Source: Bacillota bacterium (GTDB taxonomy: Bacteria; Bacillota; Clostridia; Clostridiales; Clostridiaceae). Taken from it: a stretch of 64,000 nt of DNA. The position numbers were made by a program, and so were the translations under genes. Every line of letters starts with the position of its first letter. The stretch's first letter is position 1. Location: the NCBI GenBank assembly GCA_021781745.1, contig JAJXWH010000005.1:95392-159391 (forward strand), written 5' to 3'. Shown here in pieces: positions 28,854-37,814 of the stretch. The notes beneath the pieces are model-generated. The model was not told where the DNA came from. It made no database searches and saw only the letters and a list, made by a program, of their open reading frames with translations.

Positions 28854-29202
28854 TTTAAACACCTCTATCTAGTAATTATTGACTGATAATATTCAAATAA
28901 ACAAAATAATAGTAAATATATTTATGATATGGATCTTTTGTGATAAGTGAAAATAGATTTATTTTAATGATATATTTTAGTATGACTAGAGCCAAAAGAT
29001 GATTAAAATTAAATTTTTAAAAAGAATATATTATGCATACTTAAAATAATAAAAATGAAATAAGATATAAAATACATAATTTATTGAAGCTGTTAATGAA
29101 ATAAATTTAAAAAATCATTTTTTGAAGAAAAGGGATAAATAAATATTTATATTAATTAATGATAATAATATTAGTATCATTAATGAAAGGGTATGATTTA
29201 AA
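28854..29202. other. Intergenic region with a perfect inverted repeat near its end
   Basis: About 350 AT-rich bases between divergent genes. ATTAATGATA (29155-29164), 10 bases, TATCATTAAT (29175-29184) is a perfect 10-bp inverted repeat directly before the GAAAGGG ribosome binding site of the next gene. It could be an operator or a hairpin that masks translation. Confidence 0.45.
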
Positions 29203-30267
29203 ATGAAAATATTTAAAAAAACCATAGCAGTTTTAGCGTGCATAATTATCATATCTGCAATAGTATCAGGATATGATAATAAAAAAGTTAATGCTCAAGG
29301 AATGCAACTTAGACAAAGGCCTATAGCTATAGATGTATTATTATATAATTTTGAGGATAAATATATTTCTTTAGTTCGCCAAAGTCTGGAAGATATTCAA
29401 AAACAAAATCCGGGGAAAGTTGAATTTAAATTTTACGATTCAAAAGGAAACCAGTCGATACAAAATGAAATACTTGATAATATACTTAGGACTGAAAGGA
29501 TTGATATTTTATTAGTAAATCTTGTTGATCCTAAAGCTACAGGTGATGTCATCCAAAGGGTTAAGGGAAAAGATCTTCCATTAATCTTTTTTAATAGAGA
29601 ACCAGTTGCAACTGAAGTAATAAAATCTTACCCAAAATCTTACTATGTAGGAACAAATGCAAGTGAGGCGGGTGCATTGCAAGGAAAAATATTAATAAAT
29701 CTGTGGAATAATGATAGAAGTTTTATAGATAAAAATAATAATGGGATATTGCAATATATTATGTTACAAGGAGAACGTGGGAGTATAGAAGCACAAGAAA
29801 GAACAGAATCAGTTATTTCAACAATTCAAAAAGCAGGAATTAAAACAGAACAATTAGCATTAATTGTTTGTGATTGGAGAAGAGATTTTGCCAAGGATGC
29901 TATAAGTAAATTGTTCCTGCAATATGATACAAGAATAGAGGCAATAATTGCTAATAATGATGAAATGGCAATAGGAGCTATTGAGGCATTGCAAGGCTAT
30001 GGATATAATAAGGGAGATAAAGCAAAAACAATAGCAGTTGTTGGAGTTGATGCAACTCCAGAAGCACGGGAGTTAATAAGAAAAGGAGAAATGGCTGGAT
30101 CAGTCTTTCAAGATCCGTCGGAAATGGCGAAGGCTATTTATTTAATAGGAATGAATGTGTACTTAGGAAAGGATCCGCTTGCTGGAACACCATATAAATT
30201 TGATGCTACAGGAGTTTCGGTTAGATTACCATATAAGGAATACACGAATAAAGGTGGTAATGTATAA
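29203..30267 (+). CDS. Orphan galactose/glucose-type periplasmic-binding protein (MglB-like)
   Basis: A 354-residue sugar-binding protein of the PBP type 1 (RbsB/MglB) fold. After a signal segment (5-30) come IAIDVLLYNFEDKYISLVRQ, ILLVNLVDPKATGDVIQRVK, LPLIFFNREPV, YYVGTNASEAGALQGKIL, LQGERGSIEAQERTESVIST, IIANNDEMAIGAIEALQGYG and VVGVDATPEARELIRKGEMA, the usual ligand-site pattern for galactose/glucose proteins. The lipobox Cys is absent (IVSGYDNKK), so it may be secreted or held by an uncleaved helix. No MglA or MglC gene is nearby; a chemotaxis or sensor role is possible. Confidence 0.85.
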   Translation: MKIFKKTIAVLACIIIISAIVSGYDNKKVNAQGMQLRQRPIAIDVLLYNFEDKYISLVRQSLEDIQKQNPGKVEFKFYDSKGNQSIQNEILDNILRTERIDILLVNLVDPKATGDVIQRVKGKDLPLIFFNREPVATEVIKSYPKSYYVGTNASEAGALQGKILINLWNNDRSFIDKNNNGILQYIMLQGERGSIEAQERTESVISTIQKAGIKTEQLALIVCDWRRDFAKDAISKLFLQYDTRIEAIIANNDEMAIGAIEALQGYGYNKGDKAKTIAVVGVDATPEARELIRKGEMAGSVFQDPSEMAKAIYLIGMNVYLGKDPLAGTPYKFDATGVSVRLPYKEYTNKGGNV

Positions 30268-30285
30268 TTACATAAATAGTATCAT

Positions 30286-30322
30286 AAAGGATTGCAGTTC
30301 AAGAGAAACATAGCAATCCTTT
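30286..30322 (+). terminator. Probable intrinsic terminator
   Basis: AAAGGATTGC / GCAATCCTTT, a perfect 10-bp stem with a 17-base loop. The T tract is short, so strength is uncertain. Confidence 0.65.
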
Positions 30323-30487
30323 AGTTGCGTAAGTGTTATCTTATACTTAAACAAAGAGAGATTATGAATAAGCAGTGTATCTGGATGCATTGTGGATTAA
30401 TTTTCAATTATGTTATAATGATTTTGTAATTACATTTAATAGAAGATAAATTAAATTTTAGGAGAAGAAGATTAATGGAGGATAAAT

Positions 30488-31150
30488 ATGGAACTTAAGT
30501 GGGAAGATGAATATGATTGGTTATATAAAGAACAATGGGAAGATCAAATAGGTGTGCTGCCAACTGCGAAGGTAGCAGCAGATATTTTTGATAAAAATGA
30601 CTGTAAGATTATAATGGATTTAGGTTGTGGAAAAGGTAGACATACAGTATATTTTGCAAAACAAAAATTTAATGTATTTGCTACAGATATTTCTGAAACA
30701 GCTATAGCAGAAACTAAGGCAAGAATAAAAGAATTAGAATTTAAAAATGTACAATTTAGACAACATGACATGAAAGAAATACCTTTTGACGATAATTACT
30801 TTGATGGAGTTTTATGTGTGTGGACAACAGGGGTAGGTACATTAGAAGATTGTAGAAGACATATAAATGAAATACATAGAGTATTAAAAACTAATGGAAT
30901 AGTAATTATTGATTATGTTTCAACGAGCGATAAACAATGTGGTATAGGTGATGCAATTGAAAAAAATACATATATTAATAACATTAAAGGGGAGGAAGAT
31001 ATACCATATCATTACTCCACTAAAGAAGAACTGGAAGAACTCTATTCTGGCTTTTCAGGATTTTTTATAAAGCCAGTGAATTATAATTTTTTTGATAGAA
31101 ATGGAGGAAGCTATACAATAGAAGCTTTTGTAGTTATAGCTGTAAAATAG
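30488..31150 (+). CDS. Class I SAM-dependent methyltransferase
   Basis: A 220-residue methyltransferase: motif I IMDLGCGKGRHTVYFA, motif II NVFATDISETAIAETKARIK, DMKEIPFDDNYFDGVLCVWT (post-I and motif IV region), HRVLKTNGIVIIDYVS (motif VI). The substrate is not evident; the N-terminal WEDEYDWLYKEQWEDQIGVL is typical of the TehB/UbiE-like group in clostridia. GGAGG precedes the ATG. Monocistronic. Confidence 0.85.
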   Translation: MELKWEDEYDWLYKEQWEDQIGVLPTAKVAADIFDKNDCKIIMDLGCGKGRHTVYFAKQKFNVFATDISETAIAETKARIKELEFKNVQFRQHDMKEIPFDDNYFDGVLCVWTTGVGTLEDCRRHINEIHRVLKTNGIVIIDYVSTSDKQCGIGDAIEKNTYINNIKGEEDIPYHYSTKEELEELYSGFSGFFIKPVNYNFFDRNGGSYTIEAFVVIAVK

Positions 31151-31378
31151 TATATAGCCTGAATTAATCGAAATGAGGCAAGTAATTATGATAAAACGTC
31201 ATAATTATACAAAATAATTCTGTAGTATCCATGGAAATAACATAAATAAGTAGAAAAATGATGAATAATAATGCACGTTATAAGTGGAAAAATGTGGAGA
31301 AGTGTAGTAAAATATTCCTATGAATTTCAACTTATTGAAGAAAATTACTATAAGATAAGGGGGATAATAAAATAACCT

Positions 31379-34300
31379 ATGAGTTGTACAGATGATCCAG
31401 ATAAACAACCATTTATAATTGTGAAGAATAATATAATTACCGAAGTAAGCCAAGCTTTTGTTGATATGACCCAATACTCAATTCAGGAACTTATAAATAG
31501 AAATATTGAAGAAGTACTAAGAATTTTAAGAGTAGGTCCGCATACTGATCTTGAAAGGGTTGAGAGTAAACAAAAGTATTTTTTCTTTACTAAACATCTT
31601 GAAGTTAGATTTATAAATCTTGAAGTTATAAGTCGAAGAAAAGAGAAGATATATATAATCAGAGAAAAAGCAAATTCGAGAATTTCAGATAACAATCAGT
31701 TTTTGGACAGACTTATTACTGAAAATGGAGTAGGAATAGGGATTTTTACAGCAAAGGATTTAATCATGTTAAAGGCAAATGAACGCCTACTAAATCATTA
31801 TCCTGAATCATATAATAAAAAAGAGGTAATGTACGGGAAATCTTTAAAAGATATTATACCTAATTTTATGGGGGGACCTGTTGAAGAAGCTTTTAATGAT
31901 ATTGTAAACAACAATAAGTCCAAATCATATAAAGAAAAAAAATCAGTTGTATTTAATAAAACTAGATATTGGAATTGCAGTTTAACTCCTATTATGGTTA
32001 ATGGCAGAGTAGAATATATAGTTGTAATGGCTGATGACGTAACAGAAAATGTTTTAAATAAGAAATGTATACATAAACAATCAAAAATTATTGAAGAGAA
32101 AAACAAAAAACTTGAAGCTATCTTTGAAAGTATTGGTGACATGCTTTTTATATTAGACAAAGATGGCAATGTATATGAGCAAAATACAACTAACATAATA
32201 TCTTGTTTAGAATCAGTTAAAAATAATATGGAGTTTTTTGACTTTAGCAATAATCCATTAGAAGCAGAAGACAGACCTATTTATAAAGTGTTAAAAAATG
32301 GAGAGAAAGTAAAAAGTTTTGAGTTAAAGTTAATAGACAAAGAAAGAGAAAAATACATTATTATTAATGGGACTCCTGTATTTAATTCGGATGAGAATAT
32401 TAATTTGGGAGTATTTGCAGTAATAGATATAACCGATTTGATGGAAAAAGAAAAGCAGATTAGAAAGCAAAAAGAACTACTGGAAAATATAATAGAGAAT
32501 ACATCAAATGGTGTTTTTATTTATGATAAAAACGGAAAACAACTGATGGTAAATAAAGAAGCCAAAAAGCTTATTTTTCCTACAGATTCAAGCAATGTTT
32601 TAAAACGTATTAATATTAACAATGAAACCTTTTATGAAAATGAAAGAGTTATTTCTAAGGGAGAGCCATTAACTTATTGCGCACTTAATGGTGAAATAAT
32701 TAATAGTGAAAAAGTAAAAATTAAGAAACAAAATAAGGAAAAGGTGCTGGAATTTAAGTCTTCCCCTATTTATGATAATGACGGCAATATTGATATGATA
32801 ATAACTTATACTCATGACATAACTGAATTGGTATATCAAAATAAATATATAAATCAGCAAAAAGAGCTACTTGAATCAATTATTGAAAATATGTCTGATG
32901 CGATGATTGTTTATGATAAAAATAAGAATGTAGTTTTGCGAAATGAAGCAACAAAGAAAATTTTTTATGATTATAGTAATTTAAAAAAATATGAAGATAT
33001 TTTTAAGACAACAAAGTGCTTAGATATTTACGGAAAAGAAATTTTGCAGGAAGAATTACCTGTATTTAGATCATTTAGAGGAGAAAAGGTACCTAATTTT
33101 ATAATGGCTTTTAAGCGTCCTGATAAAACAATTCATTGCAGAGTAAGCTCAAAGCCTATTTGTGATGAATATGGTGAGGTTAGCAATGTAGTTGTATGCA
33201 TACATGATATAACGGATTTAATAGAAAAGGAAAAACAAATAAAAGATCAAAAGGAGCAATTGGAAATTGTCTTAGACAATATGCAGGAGGCAATAATAGT
33301 TTTTAATAAGGATGGCAAATATATTATCAGAAATAATGTATCAATAGAATTATTACAAACCAGAGTTGAAAACGTAGGGGATGGGTATAAGGTAAGAAAG
33401 TTTTTTCATCTTAATGGGGAAAAAGTGCTCCCCGAAGAAATGCTAGGCTACATTGTGGAAAAGGGAAAGTGTGTACAAGGTAAAGTAGGTTATTTTGAGG
33501 AAAACGGGAAAAAAGAATATGTTCTAGCTAACGGGGTACCAATTATTGATTCAGAGGGAAATTTTATGTATGGAATTATAAGCTGCCGCAGCATAACTGA
33601 GTTTATGGAAAGTCAACAGAATTTAAAATTAGCTCAGGAGCAATTATTAAAAGCTGAACGTGAAAAGAATGAAACTCTAAAAAAATCCCTTGAAATGAAA
33701 GATGAATTTTTATCACTTATATCTCATGAATTTAGAACTCCTATTAATGTTATAAGTACTGCAATACAAGCCTTAAACTATATTTGCGGAAACGAATTAA
33801 GTAATAAAGTTAAAGAATATTTAGGAATTATACGACAAAATAATTTTAGACAACTAAGATTAGTAAATAATCTTCTTGATGTTATTCGTGCCAATTCAGG
33901 ACGTATTAAGATAAATAAAAGAAATATTGATATAGTATTTTTAACGAATGCTATTATTGAGTCAGTATGTGACTATGCGGCTCAAAAGGGAGTTAATGTA
34001 AGTCTTACTTCTTCTTTTAAAAATAAAGTAATTGCAATTGATGATGAAAAATATGAAAGGATAATTTTAAACCTTATTTCGAACGCTATTAAATTTACAT
34101 CAGAAGGAAACTCTATTTATGTAACTTTACGAAGCATAAAAGGCAAGATATGTGTTGAAGTAAAGGATAATGGAATAGGAATTCCACAAGATAAATTAAA
34201 TGTAATTTTTGAAAAATTTGGGCAGGTTGATAGTTCATTATCAAGACAAGCGGAGGGAACTGGGATAGGCTTATCATTGGTAAAAATGTTCGTTCATGCA

Positions 34301-34471
34301 CTTGGAGGCAGTATTTCAGTTAAGAGTAGAATTGGCAAAGGAAGCACCTTTACGATATTGTTTCCAGACAAAACGGTTGCTGATGAAGAGAATTCTGCAA
34401 AAGATGCAGATTTTATGAATAATCATCTTATAGAAGTGATAGACGTAGAATTTTCAGATATTTATTTATAA
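31379..34471 (+). CDS. Cytoplasmic sensor histidine kinase with six PAS domains
   Basis: A 1030-residue kinase without membrane segments. About six PAS domains cover residues 1-~745 (each opens like LLENIIENTSNGVFIYDKNG or LLESIIENMSDAMIVYDKNK), separated by short coiled coils (ITDLIEKEKQIKDQKEQLEI). HisKA begins near 780 with FLSLISHEFRTPINVI (phospho-acceptor His present), and HATPase_c ends the protein with IILNLISNAIKF, VKDNGIGIPQDK, FEKFGQVDSS and GTGIGLSLVK. All catalytic boxes are intact. No response regulator is adjacent, so it is an orphan; in clostridia such kinases often feed Spo0A, which is inference. AAGGGGG stands 15 bases before the ATG, an unusually long gap. Confidence 0.9.
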   Translation: MSCTDDPDKQPFIIVKNNIITEVSQAFVDMTQYSIQELINRNIEEVLRILRVGPHTDLERVESKQKYFFFTKHLEVRFINLEVISRRKEKIYIIREKANSRISDNNQFLDRLITENGVGIGIFTAKDLIMLKANERLLNHYPESYNKKEVMYGKSLKDIIPNFMGGPVEEAFNDIVNNNKSKSYKEKKSVVFNKTRYWNCSLTPIMVNGRVEYIVVMADDVTENVLNKKCIHKQSKIIEEKNKKLEAIFESIGDMLFILDKDGNVYEQNTTNIISCLESVKNNMEFFDFSNNPLEAEDRPIYKVLKNGEKVKSFELKLIDKEREKYIIINGTPVFNSDENINLGVFAVIDITDLMEKEKQIRKQKELLENIIENTSNGVFIYDKNGKQLMVNKEAKKLIFPTDSSNVLKRININNETFYENERVISKGEPLTYCALNGEIINSEKVKIKKQNKEKVLEFKSSPIYDNDGNIDMIITYTHDITELVYQNKYINQQKELLESIIENMSDAMIVYDKNKNVVLRNEATKKIFYDYSNLKKYEDIFKTTKCLDIYGKEILQEELPVFRSFRGEKVPNFIMAFKRPDKTIHCRVSSKPICDEYGEVSNVVVCIHDITDLIEKEKQIKDQKEQLEIVLDNMQEAIIVFNKDGKYIIRNNVSIELLQTRVENVGDGYKVRKFFHLNGEKVLPEEMLGYIVEKGKCVQGKVGYFEENGKKEYVLANGVPIIDSEGNFMYGIISCRSITEFMESQQNLKLAQEQLLKAEREKNETLKKSLEMKDEFLSLISHEFRTPINVISTAIQALNYICGNELSNKVKEYLGIIRQNNFRQLRLVNNLLDVIRANSGRIKINKRNIDIVFLTNAIIESVCDYAAQKGVNVSLTSSFKNKVIAIDDEKYERIILNLISNAIKFTSEGNSIYVTLRSIKGKICVEVKDNGIGIPQDKLNVIFEKFGQVDSSLSRQAEGTGIGLSLVKMFVHALGGSISVKSRIGKGSTFTILFPDKTVADEENSAKDADFMNNHLIEVIDVEFSDIYL

Positions 34472-34482
34472 CACAGTTGTTG

Positions 34483-34538
34483 TTGTCAAGTTTTTACTTG
34501 TTCCGTGTATATTTTAATTACAAGTAAAAATTTGACAA
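34483..34538. terminator. Bidirectional terminator
   Basis: TTGTCAAGTTTTTACTTGT pairs with ACAAGTAAAAATTTGACAA (one mismatch over 19 bp) between the convergent kinase and ImmA-type genes. Confidence 0.7.
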
Positions 34539-34559
34539 ACTTTTGCGATTTCAATTAAA

Positions 34560-35219
34560 TTATCGAAAGGAGTTCATAAATCCAATGAATTCCTGATAGT
34601 TTTGCTGTTGTTCAGCTATATAATTTTTGAAATTTCTAATAATACATCTATCTGAACTACTTATAAATTTATTTTTACGCCATTTTTTATAATTATCGTA
34701 TCTATAACGGGCAGCTTCAGAAGATAAGGCGCAATATATTTCAATGTCGTAAGCCGATTTTACATTCAGCATGTCTAATATTATTGGGTTAGATAAGAGT
34801 AGTCCAGTAAAGTGATTCGCCTCAGCCTCTCTGAACTTGTATTCATTTTCAGTTAAATCTTCACAAAACAACCTTGTTTTGTTACAGTAATGTTCACATA
34901 AAATATGGCCCAACTCATGGGTTATTGTCCACTTAATTCTTTCTTCAGATTTGTAGTATAAATCATTGTAATAAATGATATATCTATTTAACGATTTGCA
35001 ATAATCAGTACACCCTTCTTCTGAGGATAATAGTTCAAAAGTTTCTTCTTTAGTTAGGTTATATTTAAGCATAAATTGATGATAAGAAACTATTTTGATA
35101 TTATCGAAAGAACTTATTATTTCTTTTATGTCTATAGGAAACCTATAAATATTAAATTTTATATAAAGATCATTGACTAGGTTTTTAATATGTTTATACC
35201 TAATCGTCAAAATACTCAT
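34560..35219 (-). CDS. ImmA/IrrE-family metallopeptidase
   Basis: A 219-residue protein with the zinc-protease motif HELGHILCEHY (HExxH) and a downstream Glu (EAEANHFTGLLLSNPII), the ImmA/IrrE pattern. In ICEBs1 and phages such proteases cleave the partner XRE repressor to derepress its target genes. Its 5' end overlaps the 3' end of the XRE gene by 20 bases, so the pair is translationally coupled. ATG at 35219 is preferred over the TTG immediately before it. No integrase or phage gene is nearby; this looks like a stand-alone regulatory pair. Confidence 0.88.
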   Translation of the reverse strand: MSILTIRYKHIKNLVNDLYIKFNIYRFPIDIKEIISSFDNIKIVSYHQFMLKYNLTKEETFELLSSEEGCTDYCKSLNRYIIYYNDLYYKSEERIKWTITHELGHILCEHYCNKTRLFCEDLTENEYKFREAEANHFTGLLLSNPIILDMLNVKSAYDIEIYCALSSEAARYRYDNYKKWRKNKFISSSDRCIIRNFKNYIAEQQQNYQEFIGFMNSFR

Positions 35220-35550
35220 CAAAGGCAGACCTTAAAATTTTCATCATCTTTTCTTTGTTTTTAGGGTCCATTTTCTTTCTAGCTCTTTCAATTCTTCTAA
35301 TATCATCATCTTCAAATTCATAATCACTATTTTTTGAGAGCGCGTTTGCGTCTCCAACTTCATCACATAGTAAATAATCAACAGTACTGTTTAAAGCGGT
35401 AGCAAGTTTTATTAATGTGTCATTACTAGCCCCTTGTTTATTCCCTTCTATCATGCCTATTGTAGATTGGCTTACTCCAACAGTTTCAGCTAACTTTTGT
35501 TGTGTGATTTTCATTTTTTTTCTGAGTAATTTAACTTTATCACCTAACAT
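35200..35550 (-). CDS. XRE-family transcriptional regulator (ImmR-like)
   Basis: A 116-residue repressor-type protein with an N-terminal helix-turn-helix (VKLLRKKMKITQQKLAETVG, VSQSTIGMIEGNKQGASNDT, LIKLATALNSTVDYLLCDEV) and a charged C-terminal helix region (RRIERARKKMDPKNKEKMMK). It is the likely target of the ImmA-type protease that overlaps it. GAGGTG precedes the ATG. A promoter overlapping a perfect inverted repeat lies upstream (35572-35596), consistent with autoregulation. Confidence 0.9.
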   Translation of the reverse strand: MLGDKVKLLRKKMKITQQKLAETVGVSQSTIGMIEGNKQGASNDTLIKLATALNSTVDYLLCDEVGDANALSKNSDYEFEDDDIRRIERARKKMDPKNKEKMMKILRSAFDEYFDD

Positions 35551-35571
35551 AGCACTTCACCTCTTAGGATA

Positions 35572-35603
35572 ATTTTATCATAGTTGCCGATAAAATCAAT
35601 AGT
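35572..35603 (-). promoter_or_regulatory. Promoter and candidate operator of the XRE/ImmA pair
   Basis: On the minus strand TTGATT, 16 bases and TAAAAT form a sigma-A-type promoter. ATTTTATC (35572-35579) and GATAAAAT (35589-35596) are a perfect 8-bp inverted repeat overlapping the spacer and -10, a natural site for the XRE protein. Confidence 0.5.
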
Positions 35604-35781
35604 GAATTTAATAATATTAATCATTATTTAAATAAAAATTTATAAATAAACATAGGTGCTTAAAATTACCTTAATAAAAGTTTTAATAAAGTAGATAATA
35701 AGAAATATGCAGAGTTTAATTAATAAAAGCGATGAATAATTTATGAAGTGTAAATAAAAAACGTAATTGGAGGAGAATAAA

Positions 35782-36549
35782 ATGAAAAAAAACTTTAGAT
35801 ATATTTTATTCCTTGCCATGAGTGTATTTCTTATTATTTTTATATTTGAAGAAAATATGAGTTGTACGGCTATGGGAACAGATAAAGTAAGTAACGAGGA
35901 AATTACGGAAAATGAAAAGATTTCTAAAGGTAATAAGAAAGTTATTTATTTAACTTTTGATGATGGACCTAGTTATAAAGTTACGAATAAAATCCTAGAT
36001 ATACTGAAAGAAAACAATGTAAATGCAACATTTTTTTTAATTGGTAACCAAATTGAAGGAAGAGAAGATGTTGTAAAAAGAATTTATGAAGAAGGAAATA
36101 GCATAGGGCTCCATAGTTGCACTCATAATTTTAAAAGAATTTACAGTGACGAAGACAAATTTATTCAAGAAATGATGATTTGCCGCAGTCAAATATACGA
36201 AACCATTGGAATTGCACCAAATATAATTCGATTTCCAGGTGGAAGCTGCAGGCATTTGAGTAAAAGCTATTTAAGAAAATTACATGCTAATAATTTTAAA
36301 GTATATGATTGGGATTTGGATAATAATGACGGAATAAACCCTGAAATACCTCCGTATCAGTTATATAAAAAGGCTATAACTGGAAGTGAAGATAAGGATA
36401 AGATTATATTACTTATGCATTGCACGGATATGAATAAAAATACTTGTAAGGCACTTCCTCAAATAATAAAATACTATAAATCACATGGCTTTGAGTTTAA
36501 AGTAATTACAGAAGAAACAACTGAATTATATTTTCCAATTAGGAAGTAG
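35782..36549 (+). CDS. Secreted/membrane-anchored polysaccharide deacetylase (NodB domain)
   Basis: About 255 residues: N-terminal signal or anchor (KNFRYILFLAMSVFLIIFIF), then a NodB/CE4 domain with motif 1 VIYLTFDDGPSYKV (catalytic base and metal Asp), motif 2 NSIGLHSCTHNF (metal His pair, H-x3-H), motif 3 IIRFPGGSCRHLSKSYLRKL, motif 4 VYDWDLDNNDG and motif 5 IILLMHCTD. CE4 enzymes remove N-acetyl groups from peptidoglycan or other N-acetylated glycans. ATG at 35782 follows GGAGGAG; the TTG at 35767 overlaps this site. Confidence 0.9.
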   Translation: MKKNFRYILFLAMSVFLIIFIFEENMSCTAMGTDKVSNEEITENEKISKGNKKVIYLTFDDGPSYKVTNKILDILKENNVNATFFLIGNQIEGREDVVKRIYEEGNSIGLHSCTHNFKRIYSDEDKFIQEMMICRSQIYETIGIAPNIIRFPGGSCRHLSKSYLRKLHANNFKVYDWDLDNNDGINPEIPPYQLYKKAITGSEDKDKIILLMHCTDMNKNTCKALPQIIKYYKSHGFEFKVITEETTELYFPIRK

Positions 36550-36556
36550 TTTTATA

Positions 36557-36599
36557 AAACATGGTATAAAAACAAAATCTTTTACCATGTTTTATTTAT
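36557..36599 (+). terminator. Intrinsic terminator
   Basis: AAAACATGGTA / TACCATGTTTT stem with a 16-base loop and ATTTAT tail after the deacetylase gene. Confidence 0.75.
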
Positions 36600-36621
36600 A
36601 TTATAGATATAAATTAGCAAG

Positions 36622-36676
36622 TTTGCCCCACTTATGTTTAGTCAATTCTTTATTGAGCAAGCATTAGTGGGGCAAA
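36622..36676. terminator. Terminator-like inverted repeat between convergent genes
   Basis: TTTGCCCCACT / AGTGGGGCAAA, a perfect 11-bp GC-richer stem with a ~33-base loop, placed between the deacetylase (plus) and corA (minus). Confidence 0.6.
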
Positions 36677-36709
36677 TTATTATTTTAAATTTGCATATTA
36701 ATTTTTTAG

Positions 36710-37693
36710 TTAAAACCATTTATCTTTCTTAAGAAGTAATATCACTCCAATAAGTATTGTTGGAATAAATATCATACCAAATACAATCCAAAATGCAAAT
36801 TCGTAATCATGCATCGGAATTCCTTGTACGTTCATAGAGAAGAGTCCACTAACTAGGGTCATAGGTAATATGGCAACTTGAATGATTGTAAATGTACGCA
36901 TAAGACCATTCATTGTATGATTTGTAAGTGACGCAAAGGTATTATCAGCCGATTCTATAACTTCTTTATAATTTTCGAGCATATCCCATATCTTTTCTAT
37001 TTTGTCAGTAATATCATCAAAATACATGTCCATATCTTCAGGAAGATAGTTTTTAATAACTTTTTCTAAATTTATTATAACGGGTCTTAAAGGTTTGATA
37101 ACACTTCTATAATTGATTATTTGCATCTTTGTTCTTGAGATAGTTTCAAGCATTTCTTTGGAACGAGTAGCAAAGACTGCTCTATTAATTTCATTGACTA
37201 TATTCCCAATTTTATCCAGCATAGGGAAGCAATAATCAAATAAAGCTTTAATGATTTCATAAAGTAATAATGCTGAACCCTCACTCATATAATCTTTTCT
37301 TGTATCTTCATTATTTTCACATTTTTGTGCCATTTCAACCAAGGGTTTAAGTTCTCCTTCATGAAGTGTAACTAGATAATTATGACTAATAAATATGTCT
37401 ATTTCCTCTGAATCGAGTCTTGCTAAATCCTTTTTATATCTTGGAAGATGAAGAACAATAAAGCTATAATCATCATAAGAATCTATTTTCGATCTTTGAT
37501 GCTCAGTAATACAATCTTCTAGAAGAAGTTCGTGGAATTCATACATATCTTCAAGCATCTCAATTTCTTTATTAGTAGGTCTTATAATGTCGATCCATTT
37601 AAGGCCATTAAATTCAATAATTCTTACTTCAGTTTCTAAATTTTTTAAAATGACAGGATGTTTTTTATCAGTTTTGAATGGTAATGTAAACAT
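36710..37693 (-). CDS. corA: CorA-family divalent cation transporter (Mg2+)
   Basis: A 327-residue pentameric channel protein: large cytosolic alpha/beta and helical domain (1-~260) with the CorA pattern (EEIDIFISHNYLVTLHEGEL), then two C-terminal membrane helices (TFTIIQVAILPMTLVSGLFS and AFWIVFGMIFIPTILIGVIL) and a KKDKWF tail. The signature loop after TM1 is normally GMN; here it reads S-M-N (LFSMNVQGIPMH). GGAGGA precedes the ATG. The transcript has a long leader with a short ORF and competing hairpins (37699-37814). Confidence 0.9.
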   Translation of the reverse strand: MFTLPFKTDKKHPVILKNLETEVRIIEFNGLKWIDIIRPTNKEIEMLEDMYEFHELLLEDCITEHQRSKIDSYDDYSFIVLHLPRYKKDLARLDSEEIDIFISHNYLVTLHEGELKPLVEMAQKCENNEDTRKDYMSEGSALLLYEIIKALFDYCFPMLDKIGNIVNEINRAVFATRSKEMLETISRTKMQIINYRSVIKPLRPVIINLEKVIKNYLPEDMDMYFDDITDKIEKIWDMLENYKEVIESADNTFASLTNHTMNGLMRTFTIIQVAILPMTLVSGLFSMNVQGIPMHDYEFAFWIVFGMIFIPTILIGVILLLKKDKWF

Positions 37694-37698
37694 AGTAA

Positions 37699-37766
37699 TC
37701 CTCCTTTAATTTATGGGAGGATATTAAAAGTTAGTCACTTTGAGTTGTATAATCTAATCCTCCCAT
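37699..37766 (-). promoter_or_regulatory. corA leader: switchable stem that can mask the ribosome binding site
   Basis: In the corA mRNA, ATGGGAGGAT (37766-37757) can pair over 10 bp with ATCCTCCCAT (37722-37713). The same ATCCTCC can instead pair over 7 bp with GGAGGAT of the corA ribosome binding site (37704-37698). The two pairings exclude each other, so forming the first frees corA translation and disrupting it would hide the ribosome binding site. No T run follows, which argues for translational rather than transcriptional control. Confidence 0.6.
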
Positions 37767-37814
37767 TATCAATATTAAATTTTTAAAATATTTCTGGGAC
37801 GAATAATCATCCAC
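37731..37814 (-). CDS. Possible leader peptide ORF upstream of corA
   Basis: GTG at 37814, nine bases after AAAGGTGG, opens 27 codons that run through the first arm of the leader stem (ending TTQSD). A second overlapping frame, ATG at 37810, reads MIIRPRNILKI and stops at 37775, before the stem. Either could couple ribosome movement to exposure of the corA start. Which, if any, is translated cannot be told by eye. Confidence 0.35.
   Translation of the reverse strand: MDDYSSQKYFKNLILIMGGLDYTTQSD

Noticed and set aside
34560..35550. Prophage or integrative element around the XRE/ImmA pair
   Set aside because: No integrase, recombinase, structural or conjugation genes and no flanking direct repeats were seen nearby.
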